DNA of 43,350 nt, from contig JAPLMQ010000303.1 in assembly GCA_026386955.1 (NCBI GenBank), positions 1 to 43,350 of the forward strand, written 5' to 3'. Made by a program: the position numbers and the translations under genes. Position 1 is the stretch's first letter. Every line of letters starts with the position of its first letter. The notes under the pieces were generated by a model. The model had not been told where the DNA came from and did not search any database. It saw only the letters and a program-made list of their open reading frames with translations. Positions 43,208-43,350 of this stretch are shown piece by piece. Source of the DNA: Planctomycetota bacterium (lineage in GTDB: Bacteria; Planctomycetota; Phycisphaerae; Phycisphaerales; Phycisphaeraceae).

Positions 43208-43350
43208 TCAAAGGGGACAGGTCTGCTCCGTCGCAAACCTCCCGAATAAATAACAGACCAGGATGTTGTGGACCACCGCGAGCATGCGCATCTGGCGGTT
43301 GCGGGAGTGATAGCCCTCGCCGCTGAGTTCCTCCCCTTGGTTCCGCTTGA
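43208..43350 (-). mobile_element. 3' end of a probable transposase (partial, starts beyond right edge)
   Basis: The minus-strand frame is open from the window edge to a TGA at 43208-43210, 46 codons. The visible tail reads GEELSGEGYHSRNRQMRMLA then VVHNILVCYLFGRF, which resembles the C-termini of DDE-type transposases (a basic RNRQM segment and a hydrophobic VVHNI helix). Only the end is visible, so the IS family cannot be named and completeness cannot be judged. The TCAAAGGGGACAG motif beside the stop may be part of the element end. Confidence 0.5.

Overview
The window is a very GC-rich bacterial chromosome segment. It most likely comes from the phylum Planctomycetota, possibly a Phycisphaerae-type lineage. 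This is an inference from gene content: many Gfo/Idh/MocA oxidoreductases, DUF3142 and DUF5107 proteins, a MoxR/DUF58/VWA operon, PhyH dioxygenase, oligogalacturonate-lyase-like and heparinase-like enzymes, and an ECF sigma factor beside a macroglobulin. No rRNA or tRNA gene was seen to fix the taxonomy.

Layout. 1-8743 (minus): a tightly overlapping operon, moxR > DUF58 > BatA-like VWA > second VWA membrane protein > DUF4175-like membrane protein (cut by the left edge). 8895-9400: rplU (L21) with its own promoter and terminator. 9478-10590: a less GC-rich small ORF and a Doc/AbrB-type toxin-antitoxin pair. 10677-17374: sugar catabolism genes (xylA, PhyH dioxygenase, enolase-superfamily sugar-acid dehydratase, Gfo/Idh/MocA dehydrogenase, oligogalacturonate-lyase-like propeller), with a convergent PilZ gene between them. 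17399-20522: housekeeping genes, tilS with an overlapping membrane protein on minus, and a LarC C-terminal-domain protein with a DUF6115-like protein on plus. 20617-28150: a large heparinase-like lyase, a sirtuin, two more Gfo/Idh/MocA enzymes and a TIM-barrel isomerase. 28194-31701 (minus): DUF3142 plus a secreted CGPFFPN/TPR protein. 31824-36391: DUF5107/TPR protein, alpha/beta hydrolase, GIY-YIG protein and sialidase-like protein. 36487-38047: an unknown protein and a Gly/Tyr/Pro-rich exported protein. 38396-42274 (minus): ECF sigma factor followed by a membrane protein combining an anti-sigma-like N-terminus with a macroglobulin ectodomain. 42275-43350: gene-poor, repeat-rich DNA ending in the 3' end of a probable transposase.

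How it fits together. The plus-strand genes of 10.7-28.2 kb and 35.2-36.4 kb look like a dispersed saccharide or uronate utilisation region: lyases, a sialidase-like propeller, dehydratase, isomerases and dehydrogenases. Most of these enzymes lack a signal peptide, and no transporter, sugar kinase or regulator was found among them. Several intergenic spaces carry long nested palindromes of at least four sequence types, and three spaces share one intrinsic-terminator sequence. The most unusual arrangement is the sigma factor beside the apparent anti-sigma/alpha-2-macroglobulin fusion, which could be a protease- or envelope-sensing signalling pair.
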